Shown one piece after another: positions 53,501-61,800 of a stretch of DNA of 64,000 bases. Below the pieces are notes generated by a model. That model did no database searches and was not told where the DNA came from. It worked only from the letters and a program-made list of their open reading frames with translations. The translations under genes were made by a program, and so were the position numbers. Origin of the DNA: Streptomyces genisteinicus (lineage in GTDB: Bacteria; Actinomycetota; Actinomycetes; Streptomycetales; Streptomycetaceae); NCBI RefSeq assembly GCF_014489615.1, contig NZ_CP060825.1, positions 5,032,501 to 5,096,500 of the forward strand, read 5' to 3'. Position 1 is the first letter of the stretch. Each line of letters begins with the position of its first letter.

Positions 53501-54483
53501 TGCTCCTCGGAACAGCGGCGAAGGCCATCTTCAAGGCGAAGAAGATCTACAAGGCGCTCAGCCTGATCGACGACCTCTACGACTCGATCACCAAGATGCG
53601 CAAGACGCAGAAGCGGGTCGACAACGCCAAGGACGCCCTGGAGAAGTCCAAGAAGGCCAAGGCCAAGGCGGACAGGAAGAAACGGGACAGGGACTCCTGC
53701 GAGAACCACTCGTTCCTGCCCGCCGCGAAGGTGCTGATGGCGGACGGGTCGAGCAGACCCATCGAGGACGTCGGCGTCGGGGACATGGTCACGACCACGG
53801 ACCCGGGCACCGGTGTGAACTCGGCCCGCGAGGTCGTGCGGACGATCGTCACGGAGGACGACAAGCACTTCGTCGACCTGACCGTCGCCGGCCCCGGCGG
53901 CACCGCCACGCTCACCTCCACGGTGACGCACCCGTTCTGGGTCGTCTCCCAGGGGGCGTTCGTCGAGGCCTCCGGCCTGCGGCCCGGGATGCAGCTGCTC
54001 ACCCCGGACGGCGAACGGGCCGAGGTCACCGGCACGGAGTTCTTCGACCGGCGCCAGCGCACCCACGACCTCACGGTCTCCGGTGTGCACGCCTACTACG
54101 TGGCGGCGGGCACCACTCCCGTCCTCGTCCACAACTGCGACGACATCGCGCTCGGCAAGCAGACGGTGGACGGCGACGACATGGCGCTGGACATCTTCGC
54201 CATGGAGCGGGGCGCCACCACGTACAAGGAGTGGGACGACGACGCCTGGTGGTACCAGCACGTCAACAAGTTCCTGAAGGACGGCAAGACCCGGATCCAC
54301 GTCAACCTGGACGGGATCACCGACCCCAAGGCCTATGCCAAGCTGGGCAAGGACCTCACGCCGGCACCCGAGATGCAGGGCGCCACACGCTGGGAGATGT
54401 ACCGGCTGAGCCAGTCCCCGGGAGCATGGAGCCGGGTCACCTGGTACCGGAAGGGAAAGGAGGTGTCGAACCCCTTTGAGTGA
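47566..54483 (+). CDS. Secreted RHS-repeat polymorphic toxin with Hint domain
   Basis: 2305 residues from ATG 47566 behind GGAGA. Signal peptide about 1-36 (PGRLLAATALGLTVVLTGGTVHA). Residues about 40-260 are unassigned; from about 262 (TGGFSWSYPMRTVPVAGGLAPSVGLSYQSQ) the shell-forming region begins. YD/RHS repeats run about 1020-1700 (YDDMGRTTATV, YDQRGRKVKSVDPDAG). The RHS-associated core is at about 1724-1886 (FDPYGNTRG, GLTNLGAREYDSGLGKFVSVDPL, NGYAYANNSPVTYSDPSG). A Lys/Ala-rich helical stretch (1905-2045) with one hydrophobic helix precedes a Hint domain (2048-2191: VLMADGSSRPIEDVGVGD, STVTHPFWV, ending VHNC). The last 114 residues are the toxin module. The 3' end overlaps the probable immunity gene. 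Confidence 0.93.
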   Translation: MPFRGRLLNRHIPGRLLAATALGLTVVLTGGTVHAVPAADPGRGRPGVQEADPVEGRNATSLPRPSDPARKAAVTRLDKAVLPPGGSREVAVAASPKPVEVGGLPVSVAAVPPAKASGAKGARTAATAATPARVRVDVLPTARAKDLAAGAVLRIQRSDAAAAGAPVRLSVDYSAFEDAYGGSYGARLRLVQLPACAEFAAPGSKACPGTGTPLRTVNDPVANTASAEVTAAPAGPGGTSATAARGASLVALAAGPSSSQGTYGATALAPSASWSVARSTGGFSWSYPMRTVPVAGGLAPSVGLSYQSQSIDGQTSATNNQGSWVGEGFTYESGYIERRYKPCADDGHDGSAEQCWAFDNATVMLNGSASQIIKDDATGAWKLANPDGSKVEKLTGAVNGDDNGEHWRIITPDGKEYWFGLNRLPGWASGNEETQSAWTLPVFGDDSGEPCHNATFTSAHCKQAWRWNLDYVKDPHGNVVSHYYAKEVNHYALNGKTDVNGTSYDRGGHLKRIDYGQRDTQVYAAKAPARVVFDVTERCLPDASFDCAESKRTAANAARWPDVPVDRECKASTKCAADQIAPTFFTTKRLKAVVTQMRRSATEYQDVDAWLLTHAFLDNGDDSRSMWLSKIDHEGRVGTTAKVPSLDLFGAQMENRVDAVGDNIAPFRRHRLVTVVSETGAQLDVNFAPADCTASALPKPGESTKRCYPVKWAAPGNLDPVDDWFHKYVVAEIVETDRTGGGDKMVTRYDYNGPAGWRHSKPDGITPDEFLTWGEWQGYGKVTVTSGAEDRQRSRVDYTFFQGRDGDRKPGGGTVSATVTDSTGTVYTDDEDFTGFELEAQAFNDGAVATKVVKKPWKHHTATQTKSWGTLRATLVKPTVTRGFTALKAGGWRESRSETSYDTATGTGRVTQVDDFGRVVPATATQAEKDAAAKDDTCTRTTYADNTAGDRNFLDRVKRVEEVAVSCGTTPDRRKQVLSDIRTYYDSLAHGAAPVRGLETSAERLASHDGTTPVYQEAFKNVYDSYGRPTSATTPGTGRTTTAYTMVNGLTTQTKATNVLGHASITDYEPAWGQVKGRQDPNGKRTDLSFDGLGRITGAWLEDRKKASNQTPNSKYSYLVRKDAPLAVKTEIVEEGGSYAAEYTLYDSLLRARQKQAVGPGGTRLVADTFYDARGKLKTAYGTYAAAGAASDQLLIVRNGEVESQTLYEYDDMGRTTATVFAVAGVEQWRTTTVHEGDRAHTVPPQGGIASTSLTDVDGQVVEQRQYQTGGPLSTGPSTYASTRYTYTPSGRLSTVTDARQNVWSFEYDQRGRKVKSVDPDAGTTITGYDDADRVVSVRHEGRGTEVTTAYDALGRTTATYDGPVSAGKKLTENRYDRTGALGKQYASLRYTGATEYFGTAVQEFDDQYRPMKTAHIVPASEGALAGTYLFTTTYNRDGTVQTAGLPAAGGLAAEVIRYGYDELQRPVTMQGLSTYVTGTTWSPTSSLLQLELNTGGKKVWQTFDYERGTDRVTRAVVDVAGSTTGPVKETGYSYDKAGNVLSVSDVGSGGAAPDVQCFQYDQNRRLSEAWTPNASTAAATGSGTAGTTAPVDGTVPSACSAAPGSQALGGPAAYWKSYRTDEIGNRTQDITHDTGLDSAKDVTRTFTYGEGPAGPHAVTKVVADTPTGDSQSTYGYDAAGNMETRTIGGNTETLTWDAGGKLTRLARPDDVTTPADEATASTYLYGPDGNRLKRKDSRGTTLYLPGMELSLPAGATKVQATRTYAHAGQDVAVRTDDNMVTFLSSDHHGTGDLSVQATTGSVTQRRFDPYGNTRGTQPTSWAGRTGFVGGTFDEDTGLTNLGAREYDSGLGKFVSVDPLIDFGNAQQMNGYAYANNSPVTYSDPSGAIPAECWEGLITCRMGPNGWEFGDPKPQPSKEEKEVAAAEADHAQAERQVSAVTDRIIEEIKDIVGVSALEDCASNPAIGTCLKAAAEVATLLLGTAAKAIFKAKKIYKALSLIDDLYDSITKMRKTQKRVDNAKDALEKSKKAKAKADRKKRDRDSCENHSFLPAAKVLMADGSSRPIEDVGVGDMVTTTDPGTGVNSAREVVRTIVTEDDKHFVDLTVAGPGGTATLTSTVTHPFWVVSQGAFVEASGLRPGMQLLTPDGERAEVTGTEFFDRRQRTHDLTVSGVHAYYVAAGTTPVLVHNCDDIALGKQTVDGDDMALDIFAMERGATTYKEWDDDAWWYQHVNKFLKDGKTRIHVNLDGITDPKAYAKLGKDLTPAPEMQGATRWEMYRLSQSPGAWSRVTWYRKGKEVSNPFE
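54139..54480 (+). other. C-terminal toxin module of the RHS protein
   Basis: The 114 residues after VHNC (2192-2305) begin DDIALGKQTVDGDDMALDIF and hold clusters of acidic and aromatic residues (YKEWDDDAWWYQHVNKFL), then TRIHVNLDGI and TRWEMYRL, ending VTWYRKGKEVSNPFE. The ALG...IHxNLDG...WEM order is like a C-terminal module I remember from other Streptomyces RHS proteins (perhaps the polymorphic toxin type 27 group), but I cannot confirm the match. Activity (nuclease or other) unknown. Confidence 0.6.
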
Positions 54484-54925
54484 CGCACCGACCGAGGACA
54501 CGGCACCGGGCGGCGCACCGCACCCCCCGGGGCGTGTGCTGTGGTCCAGCCCGCTCCGCTTCAGCCTGTGGATGTACGGGATCGGGCACTCGCAGCTGCT
54601 CGTCCGCAGCCAGAACGGGCAGGGGATCGACGACGAAGCCCTCGGCCTGCGCTTCGAGGCGGTGGAGCGGCTGAACGTGGGCCGGTCCTTCCGGGGGCTC
54701 AGCCTGGAGACGGCGGACGAGACCGTCCTCGCGGAGATCGCGGCGACGGGCGTGCTGAAGCCGCGGCCGAACCCGCTGCTCACGCTGGTGCTGCGGAGCG
54801 AGGACTCGCTGGGCTGGGTCGTCTGCTCCAAGGTGGCGGTGGGGGTCTCCCGGTTCACCGGGGACCGGCCCGGGTTCCTGCTGGACCCCGTGCACTTCCG
54901 CACCCGGGCGATGCGCCCGGGGTGA
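54476..54925 (+). CDS. Probable immunity protein for the RHS toxin
   Basis: 149 residues from TTG 54476, overlapping the toxin stop by 8 bp. A near-perfect Shine-Dalgarno (AAAGGAGGTG, about 54457-54466) lies inside the toxin gene tail, so the partner is translated efficiently right after the toxin. No signal peptide or membrane helix is seen, as expected for a cytoplasmic neutraliser. Features: RVLWSSPLRFSLWMYGIGHSQLLVRSQ, then LRFEAVERLNVGRSFRGLSLETAD and a C-terminal LLTLVLRSEDSLGWVVCSKVAVG. I do not recognise the family; the immunity role is inferred from position. A strong terminator follows. Confidence 0.75.
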   Translation: MSDAPTEDTAPGGAPHPPGRVLWSSPLRFSLWMYGIGHSQLLVRSQNGQGIDDEALGLRFEAVERLNVGRSFRGLSLETADETVLAEIAATGVLKPRPNPLLTLVLRSEDSLGWVVCSKVAVGVSRFTGDRPGFLLDPVHFRTRAMRPG

Positions 54926-54946
54926 CCTGAGCGGCCGGCAGAAGGA

Positions 54947-54982
54947 CGAGGGCCGTCCCCGCGTGAGCGGGGGCGGCCCTCG
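54947..54982 (+). terminator. Hairpin terminator after the toxin-immunity pair
   Basis: A 16-bp stem with one G-T pair (54947-54962 with 54967-54982), 4-base loop, 21 bp after the immunity stop and followed by GCGTTT. Confidence 0.75.
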
Positions 54983-55124
54983 GCGTTTCGCGAGGCGGCG
55001 CCCCGCGGCTTCCGGAGGGGACGTACGCACGCGGTAGCGCCGGCCGGGCGGTCCGCAGCCGGCCGCCCCCGGCCGGATCGCGTTGTCCGGATTCCGGTGG
55101 CGGTGTCCGGGGTGTGACCGAATC

Positions 55125-55340
55125 ATGACCATGCCGTGTGACGGATGTGACGAACCCGTGATTGCCGCCGATGAGCCCATGTCCGACATCGGGCCTTGTC
55201 GCTGCGCCGCCGTACGTGGAATAGTCCCGTTCCGCTTCTGCGGTCGTGGGGGGACCAAGACCGTAGAACGTTCAACTGATCACCTCCGCACGGTTCCTGA
55301 CGGTGCGGGGGATTTGCGGGGTGGGGGGAACATGCCGCGT
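55125..55340 (+). promoter_or_regulatory. Duplicated promoter/leader, copy B (first FG-GAP gene)
   Basis: Second copy of the block at 47062-47285. Here the shared ATG (55332) is the true start of the FG-GAP gene, showing that the block is a promoter plus ribosome-binding leader. The GTGGAATAGTCCCGTTCCGC core is at about 55215-55234; a TTGTCG at about 55197 lies 19 bp before ATAGTC. Confidence 0.7.
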
Positions 55341-56888
55341 GCGATGACACGTGCACGACGCGGAGTGGGCGCGCTGGCGATCGCCGGTGCCGTCGCACTC
55401 CTCGGACAGGCGGTGGCGCCGGGGGCTCCGGCCGCCGCCGCCACCGGCTGCGCGGGGGCGCAGCACGACTTCAACGGGGACGGGATCCGCGACACGGTGA
55501 TCGCCGACCCGGAGGCCACGGTCGCCGGCAAGGAACGCGCCGGACAGATCCACATCGTCTACGGCGGGGACAAGGGCACCTTCCTGCTCTCCCAGGAGTC
55601 GCCGAACGTCTCCGACGGTGCCGAGGAGGGCGACCAGTTCGGCTTCTCGTACGCCGTCTACGACGCCAACCTCGACGGATGCAGCGACATCGCCGTAGGC
55701 ATCCCGTTCGAGGACGTCGGCACCGTCAAGGACGCCGGACTCGTCCACCTCGTCTACGGCTCGACCGCGGGCGTCACCGGCGGGACCAGCTCCATCGGCT
55801 TCCGCCAGGGCTCCGACGGCAAGCTCGCGGGCGGCTACGAGGCCGAGGACTGGGTCGGCTACGCCGTCGCCGCCGGCCGCTCGGCCACCAACATCCCCTT
55901 CCTGGTCATCGGCGCCCCCGGCGAGGACGGCGGCGAGGGCAAGGACATGGGCATGTTCCACTACGTCTACGGCGTCACCTACGGCGTGGCCCACGTCGCC
56001 CAGGACAGCACCGGCGTCTGGGAGGACCCGGAGCCCAACGACCGCTTCGGCGCCTCGATCGCCGCCACCGACCGGCACTTCGTCGTCGGCGCGCCCGGCG
56101 AGTCGATGGTGACCAGCAGCGGCAACCGGGAGTTCGCCGGCGGCGTCGTCGCCTTCCGGCCGTCCATCAACACCTACGGCATCCCCGACCCGCTGTTCGG
56201 CATGGGCCAGGGCCGCACCGGCACCGCCGACACCGCCGCCCAGAGCGACGACCAGTACGGCGCCGCCCTGGCGATGGCGCCCTACCGGCCCGCCGGGGCC
56301 ACCTCGAACACCGACTCGCTCCTCGCGGTCGGCGTCCCCGGGGAGGACCTCGCGACCACCGTCGACGCCGGTGCCGTGCACACGTACCACATCAAGGCGG
56401 ACGGCACCGTCACACCGCTGACCTGGATCGACCAGAACCAGCCCGGTGTCGAGGGGGAGGCCGAGCCCGGCGACTTCTTCGGCCGGCGGCTCGCCGCGGT
56501 CAACACCTCCCCGTCCGCGCCCGGCACGGCGGCCACCATGCGGCTGGCCGTCGGCGTGCCCGGCGAGGAGGAGACCGAGGAGTTCCCGGAGGAGGGCGGG
56601 GTCCAGATCCTGCCGCTGCTCGGCGACCCGGGCGCCGGCGACGTCCGGCTCTCCCCGGGCCACGGGGTCCCGGCCGCCGTCCGCGCCCCCCGCACGCTCC
56701 TCGGCCTCGGCCTCGGCGCGAGCCCCACGGCGCTGTACGTCGGCGTCCCCTACGGCCCCGCCGAGAACCGGGCCGTCCACGCCTTCCCGTGGAACACGCC
56801 CGACGGCGGCGCGCCGACCCGGACCTGGCGCCCCGGCGAGGGCGGCATCCCGGCGGCGAACACCGCCTTCGGAGCACTCCTGAGCTGA
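55332..56888 (+). CDS. Secreted FG-GAP beta-propeller protein 1
   Basis: 518 residues from ATG 55332. Signal peptide about 1-38 (GALAIAGAVALLGQAVAPGAPAAAA). The mature part is an integrin-alpha-like propeller of about seven FG-GAP units: the first has a calcium loop (DFNGDGIRDTVIADPEATVAG), later ones FGFSYAVYDANLDGCSDIAVGIPFED, LVIGAPGEDGGE, FVVGAPGESM, LLAVGVPGEDL and LAVGVPGEEETEE. No catalytic motif is seen. Probable surface or wall-associated adhesion or scaffold protein. Shares its leader with the RHS gene upstream, hence likely co-expressed. A short hairpin (56922-56939) follows. Confidence 0.9.
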   Translation: MPRAMTRARRGVGALAIAGAVALLGQAVAPGAPAAAATGCAGAQHDFNGDGIRDTVIADPEATVAGKERAGQIHIVYGGDKGTFLLSQESPNVSDGAEEGDQFGFSYAVYDANLDGCSDIAVGIPFEDVGTVKDAGLVHLVYGSTAGVTGGTSSIGFRQGSDGKLAGGYEAEDWVGYAVAAGRSATNIPFLVIGAPGEDGGEGKDMGMFHYVYGVTYGVAHVAQDSTGVWEDPEPNDRFGASIAATDRHFVVGAPGESMVTSSGNREFAGGVVAFRPSINTYGIPDPLFGMGQGRTGTADTAAQSDDQYGAALAMAPYRPAGATSNTDSLLAVGVPGEDLATTVDAGAVHTYHIKADGTVTPLTWIDQNQPGVEGEAEPGDFFGRRLAAVNTSPSAPGTAATMRLAVGVPGEEETEEFPEEGGVQILPLLGDPGAGDVRLSPGHGVPAAVRAPRTLLGLGLGASPTALYVGVPYGPAENRAVHAFPWNTPDGGAPTRTWRPGEGGIPAANTAFGALLS

Positions 56889-57251
56889 CCGACCGGCCGC
56901 CCCTCCGGCACCCGGCCGGTGCCCGCCGTCCCCGGCGGGCCCGCCCGGAGTCCCGGGGCGGCCGAGCCCTGCCCGGCTCCGTCCCGTCCGGCACGCTCCC
57001 GCCCCCGCGCTCGACCGCGGGCCGGTGACCGTGCGCCAGGAACGGGGCCGCCCCGGGCAGCCGGCCCGCCGGTGCACCGTCACCCGCACTCTCCAGGCCC
57101 ACCCCGGGCAGCGACGCCCGGGGGCCGGGGCCCGGGGACGCGTGTGCCGGGAGCCGGCCGCGGCCGGCCGGCCGCACCCGAAGGGGGCAGCGGCGCCACC
57201 ACGGACCCCGGCCGACGAGCCGGTACCGCACCAGGGGAGGGACCCACCTCA
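56889..57251. other. 363-bp spacer between FG-GAP genes 1 and 2
   Basis: Contains a short hairpin (CCCGCCG 56922-56928 with CGGCGGG 56933-56939) that may end the first transcript. The rest is GC-rich and shows no gene; no copy of the RHS/FG-GAP leader is present here. GGGGAGGG about 11 bases before GTG 57252 is the ribosome site. Confidence 0.4.
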
Positions 57252-58805
57252 GTGATCAGACCGCTCCGCCCGCGAACGCGGGCGATACGACGACGAACGG
57301 CGCTCGCCTCAGGGGCGTTCGTCCTGACGGCCGCGGCGCTCGGGCTCGGCCCGGTGTCCCCGGCCGCCGCCGCGGCGGCCGCCTGCACCGGCGCCGAGTC
57401 CGACTTCAACGGCGACGGCATCCGCGACACCGCCATCGCCGACCCGGAGGCGACGGTCAACGGCATGCCCGGCGCCGGCGTCGTGCACATCGACTACGGC
57501 GGCGGCAAGGGCACCATGGTCCTGTCGCAGGAGACCGCCGGCGTCCCCGGCGGTGCCGAGGCCGACGACCGGTACGGCTTCGCGCTCGCGGTCTACGACG
57601 CCGACCGCGACGGATGCAGCGACCTCGCCGTCGGCATCCCCTACGAGGACCTGGACACGCCGGACGCCGGTCTCGTGCAGATCGTCTACGGCTCCACCGC
57701 CGGACTGAACGGCGGCAAGGCGGTGCGGGAGTACAAGCAGGGCGAGGGCGCCCCGCTCGGCGGCGGCGCCGAGGCCGGCGACTGGACCGGATACGCCCTG
57801 GCCGGCGGCAGGACCTCCGCGGGCGCCTCCTACCTCCTGATCGGCGCGCCCGGCGAGGACATCGGCACCGCCGCGGACACCGGAGGCGTCTTCTACGTCC
57901 AGAACGACGCCGCCACCGCCGTCGGCACCCACCAGGACACCACGGCAGCGGGTGCCGTGCCGGGCGTCGGGGAGAACGACGACCGCTTCGGCGCCTCCCT
58001 CGCGGCCACCCCGACCCACTTCGCGGTCGGCGCCCCCGGCGAGGCCCTCGGCACCGCCACCTTCGCCGGCGCCGCGACCGTGTTCAGCCACACGGTCACG
58101 TCCGGGTACCCCAAGCCGCTCTTCGGCATGGGCCAGGACCAGGACACCATCGCCGGCGCCGAGGAGGTCGGCGACGGCTTCGGCACCGCCCTGGCGATGG
58201 TCCCGTACCGGGCCTCCGGAGCCACCTCGACCACCGAGTCGCTGCTCGCCGTCGGCGTGCCCGGCGAGGACCTCAAGTCCACCGTCGACGCCGGAGCCGT
58301 GCAGATCTTCCGGATCGGCGCGACCTCCTTCACCGAGACGACGTGGATCGAGCAGGACAGCGCCGACGTCGAGCAGGAGAGCGAGGCGGGCGACTTCTTC
58401 GGACAGCGCCTGGCCGCCGTCAACACCTCGCCCAACACCACCACCACCGGCACCACCGCGCGGCTCGCGATCGGTGTGCCGGGCGAGGAGTCGGCCGAGG
58501 AGCACCAGGAGAAGGGCGGTGTCCACATCGTCCCGATGGTCGGCGCGCCCGGCGCCTCGGACGCCTGGATCGACCCGGGCTGGGGCATCCCCGGTGAGCC
58601 CGCCGCCACGCAGCTCGCCGGCCTGAGCCTGTCGGGCAGCACGGCCGGACTCCTCGTCGGCATGCCCTACGGCCCGGCGGGCGGCCACGCCGTCCACCTC
58701 TTCCCCTGGAACACCGTCAACGGCGGTTTCCCCAGCCGGACGTTCAAGCCCGGCGAGAACGGCATCCCCGCGGGCGACACCGCCTTCGGCGCCACGGTCC
58801 GCTGA
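57252..58805 (+). CDS. Secreted FG-GAP beta-propeller protein 2
   Basis: 517 residues from GTG 57252. An Arg-rich start and signal peptide (RRRTALASGAFVLTAAALGLG, cut near AAAAAA-C) lead to a propeller like that of protein 1: ESDFNGDGIRDTAIADPEATVNG, YGFALAVYDADRDGCSDLAVG, LLIGAPGEDIG, FAVGAPGEALG, LLAVGVPGEDL. The part coded by about 58380-58600 is nearly identical in DNA to the third propeller gene. Its stop overlaps the neighbouring LamG frame region (TGATG), so both are probably one operon. Confidence 0.9.
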   Translation: MIRPLRPRTRAIRRRTALASGAFVLTAAALGLGPVSPAAAAAAACTGAESDFNGDGIRDTAIADPEATVNGMPGAGVVHIDYGGGKGTMVLSQETAGVPGGAEADDRYGFALAVYDADRDGCSDLAVGIPYEDLDTPDAGLVQIVYGSTAGLNGGKAVREYKQGEGAPLGGGAEAGDWTGYALAGGRTSAGASYLLIGAPGEDIGTAADTGGVFYVQNDAATAVGTHQDTTAAGAVPGVGENDDRFGASLAATPTHFAVGAPGEALGTATFAGAATVFSHTVTSGYPKPLFGMGQDQDTIAGAEEVGDGFGTALAMVPYRASGATSTTESLLAVGVPGEDLKSTVDAGAVQIFRIGATSFTETTWIEQDSADVEQESEAGDFFGQRLAAVNTSPNTTTTGTTARLAIGVPGEESAEEHQEKGGVHIVPMVGAPGASDAWIDPGWGIPGEPAATQLAGLSLSGSTAGLLVGMPYGPAGGHAVHLFPWNTVNGGFPSRTFKPGENGIPAGDTAFGATVR

Positions 58806-58828
58806 TGAACCACAAGGAGCACGGACAG

Positions 58829-61800
58829 ATGTCCAGACGCACACCACGCGGCATCCTGCTGCGCGCCGCGGTCGCCGCGGTCGCCGCGGGCGCCGTCCTC
58901 ACGGGCGGTTTCCACGCCCTGCCGCAGGACGCTCCGGCGCCCGGCGCGGAGCCGAAGCAGGAGGCGGTGGGCACCGGCACGCCGGTGCAGACGGAGGCCG
59001 AGGCACTGGCGGTCGCGAAGAAGAGCAACAAGCAGGTCGAGATCCTCGGCATGCGCAACGCGCGCCGCGAGATCTACGCCCAGCCGGACGGCACGTTCAC
59101 GGCCCGCGAGTACACCGACCCCATCCGCACGTTCCAGAGCGGTTCGTGGGTCGACATCGACCGCACCCTGCGGCGGGCGGCCGACGGCAGCGTGGCGCCG
59201 AAGGCGACGGCGGTGGGTCTGAAGTTCTCCGACGGCACGGCCGGCGAGCCGTTCGTCACCATGAACCAGGCGGGCCGCGAGCTGTCGCTGACCTGGCCGC
59301 ACGGCAAGCTGGCCGCGCCGGTCCTCGACGGCGACACCGCGACCTACCGCGACGCGCTGCCCGGTGTGGACCTCGCGGTGCGCGCCGAGGCGGACGGCTT
59401 CGGCCATCTGCTGATCGTCAAGACCCCGGAGGCTGCGGCCGATCCGCGCCTGGCGCGGATCGACCTCGGCGTGAAGGCCGACGGGCTGAAGATCGGCGAG
59501 GACGCGAACGGCGCGCTGAAGGCCGAGGACGCGGCGGTCGGCGGCACCGTCTTCGAGGCGGGCAAGCCGGTCATGTGGGACTCGGCCGCCGTCAAGGAGG
59601 CCGCCGCCAGGAAGCAGGGCCCGAAGGCGGTCTCCAAGGCGCTCGCCGCGGCCACCGCGGACGCGGACCCGGCTCCGTCGATCGCGCCCGAGCCGGCGCT
59701 CGCCGGTCCCGGCGGCGGCGGGAAGACCTCGCCGCTCGGCGTGGAGATCGGCAGGGGGAAGCTGTCGCTGGTCCCCGACCAGAAGCTCCTCACGGGCAAG
59801 GACACCGTCTTCCCGGTCGTCATCGACCCGCTCCAGCGCACCACCTCGCGCAGCGCGTGGACCGGCATCATGTCGGGCATGCCGGGCGAGCAGGACTGGA
59901 AGTACTCCGGCAGCGCCGGCGCGGGCAAGTGCCCGACCGACTACAGCCCGGTGTCCTGCAACGGTGTCGGCGTGCGCCGGCTGCTGTTCACCATGGGGAT
60001 GTCGTTCTACAAGGGCAAGCAGATCCTCGGCGCGTCGTTCTCGGCGCGGGTCGAGCACATCTACAGCGCCTCGCCGACCGCCGAGCCGATCCGGCTCTAC
60101 CGCATCGGCGGCAAGAACTACAGCATCACCTCCTCGACGGACTGGAACAGCACCAAGGACGACTGGGCCGACCACATCGGCACCGTCGACAAGGCGATCT
60201 CGCCGACCAGTTGCACCAGCCAGGCCAATCTGCACTTCGAGGGCGGCGCGACGGGTGAGCTGACGAGCGAGGTGAAGACCGCGGCGGCCGAGGGCTGGTC
60301 CACGATGACGCTGGGTCTGCGCGCCCAGGACGAGGGCCGGCTGGCCGAGTGGAAGCGGATCTGCGGCAACGCGTACCTGTCGATCGACTACAACAACCTG
60401 CCGCGGAAGATCACCTCGCTGTCGCAGAACCCGGGCGGCGTGTGCACCTCCGGCGCCGGGCGCCCCTACGCGGAGAAGCCCCCGCAGCTCCAGGCCATCG
60501 CCAGCGACCCGGACCACACCTCCAGCACCACCGACAAGGTGAAGGTCGAGTTCAAGGTCGACTGGACGGACCCGGTGACGAAGGAGGCCAAGAGCTACAC
60601 GTACCTCACACCGTCGTGGCTGGCGCCGACGTCGGGCACCAGGTTCACCCACACCGTGAAGTCGTCGATCCCGCAGAACACCGTCATCTACTGGAGCGCA
60701 CGCGCCACCGACGGTGACGGGTACGGCCCCTGGAGCTACGACGGGGACACCGTGCGCTGCGAGTTCATGTACGACGCCACCCTGCCGGGCAAGCCCAACG
60801 TGCTCTCCAAGCAGTACCCGTCGGACAGCGTCTACCACGACGGCGTCGGCACCTACGGCTCGTTCACCTTCACGCCCAACCCCAACGACAGCGTCCCGGA
60901 CACCGACATCGTCGAGTACCGGTACGCCTTCGACAGCACCGCCACCCCGGTCACCACCGTGCCCGCCACCTCCGCGGGCGGTCCCGCGACGGTGACCTGG
61001 ATGCCGACGCGCTCCGGACGCCACTGGGTCGACGTGATCGCCGTCGACAAGGCGAAGAACCCGAGCACCAAGGCGCACTACGAGTTCCTCGTCACCGAGG
61101 GCACCCCGGTGGCCGGTCAGTGGAACCTCGCCGACGCCGCCACCAGCACCGAGGCGCACGACGAGACCGGCGTCTTCGCCGCCGACGCCGGCACCGGCGT
61201 CACCTTCGGCGTCGAGGGTCCCGGCGGCAAGGCCGACGCGGCCGCCCGCTTCGACGGCACCGCCGGCGCCTACGCCGACGTCAACGAGACCGTCCTCGAC
61301 TCCTCGGAGAGCTTCAGCGTCAGCGCCTGGGTCCGCCCCAAGGGCACCCCGACCCGTGACATGGCGGTCGTCAGCCAGGACGGCACCGGCGAGCCCGGCT
61401 TCACCCTCGGCTACGACCAGACCGCCGGCACCTGGGCGTTCTCCGTCCCGGTGACCGACGTCGACTCGCTCGGCGAGTGGAAGGCCGTCGCCACCGGCGT
61501 CACCGTCGTGCCCGACCAGTGGGTCCTGCTCACCGGTGTGTACGACGCCACCAAGTCCGAACTGCGGCTCTACATCAACAAGGACTCCAAGGGCACGGCG
61601 TCCCGCCGTTCGGTGTGGAAGTCCTACGGCCCGCTCCAGATCGGGCGCTCCACCGCGAAGAGCGGCTACCGCGACAACTTCGCCGGCGACCTCGCCGAGG
61701 TCCGGGTCTTCGACCGCGTCCTGCCCGCCGCCCAGGTGGCGGAGATGATGACGGTCAAGCCCGAGCGCAAGAACTACTGGCAGCTCGACACGGCCAACGG

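Noticed and set aside
47218..54903. A 2561-codon open frame on the minus strand across the RHS gene
   Set aside because: It mirrors the plus-strand gene; such antisense frames arise from GC-rich third positions. Its composition is Gly/Arg/Val/Leu shadow sequence with no domain, and the plus strand has clear RHS and Hint motifs.
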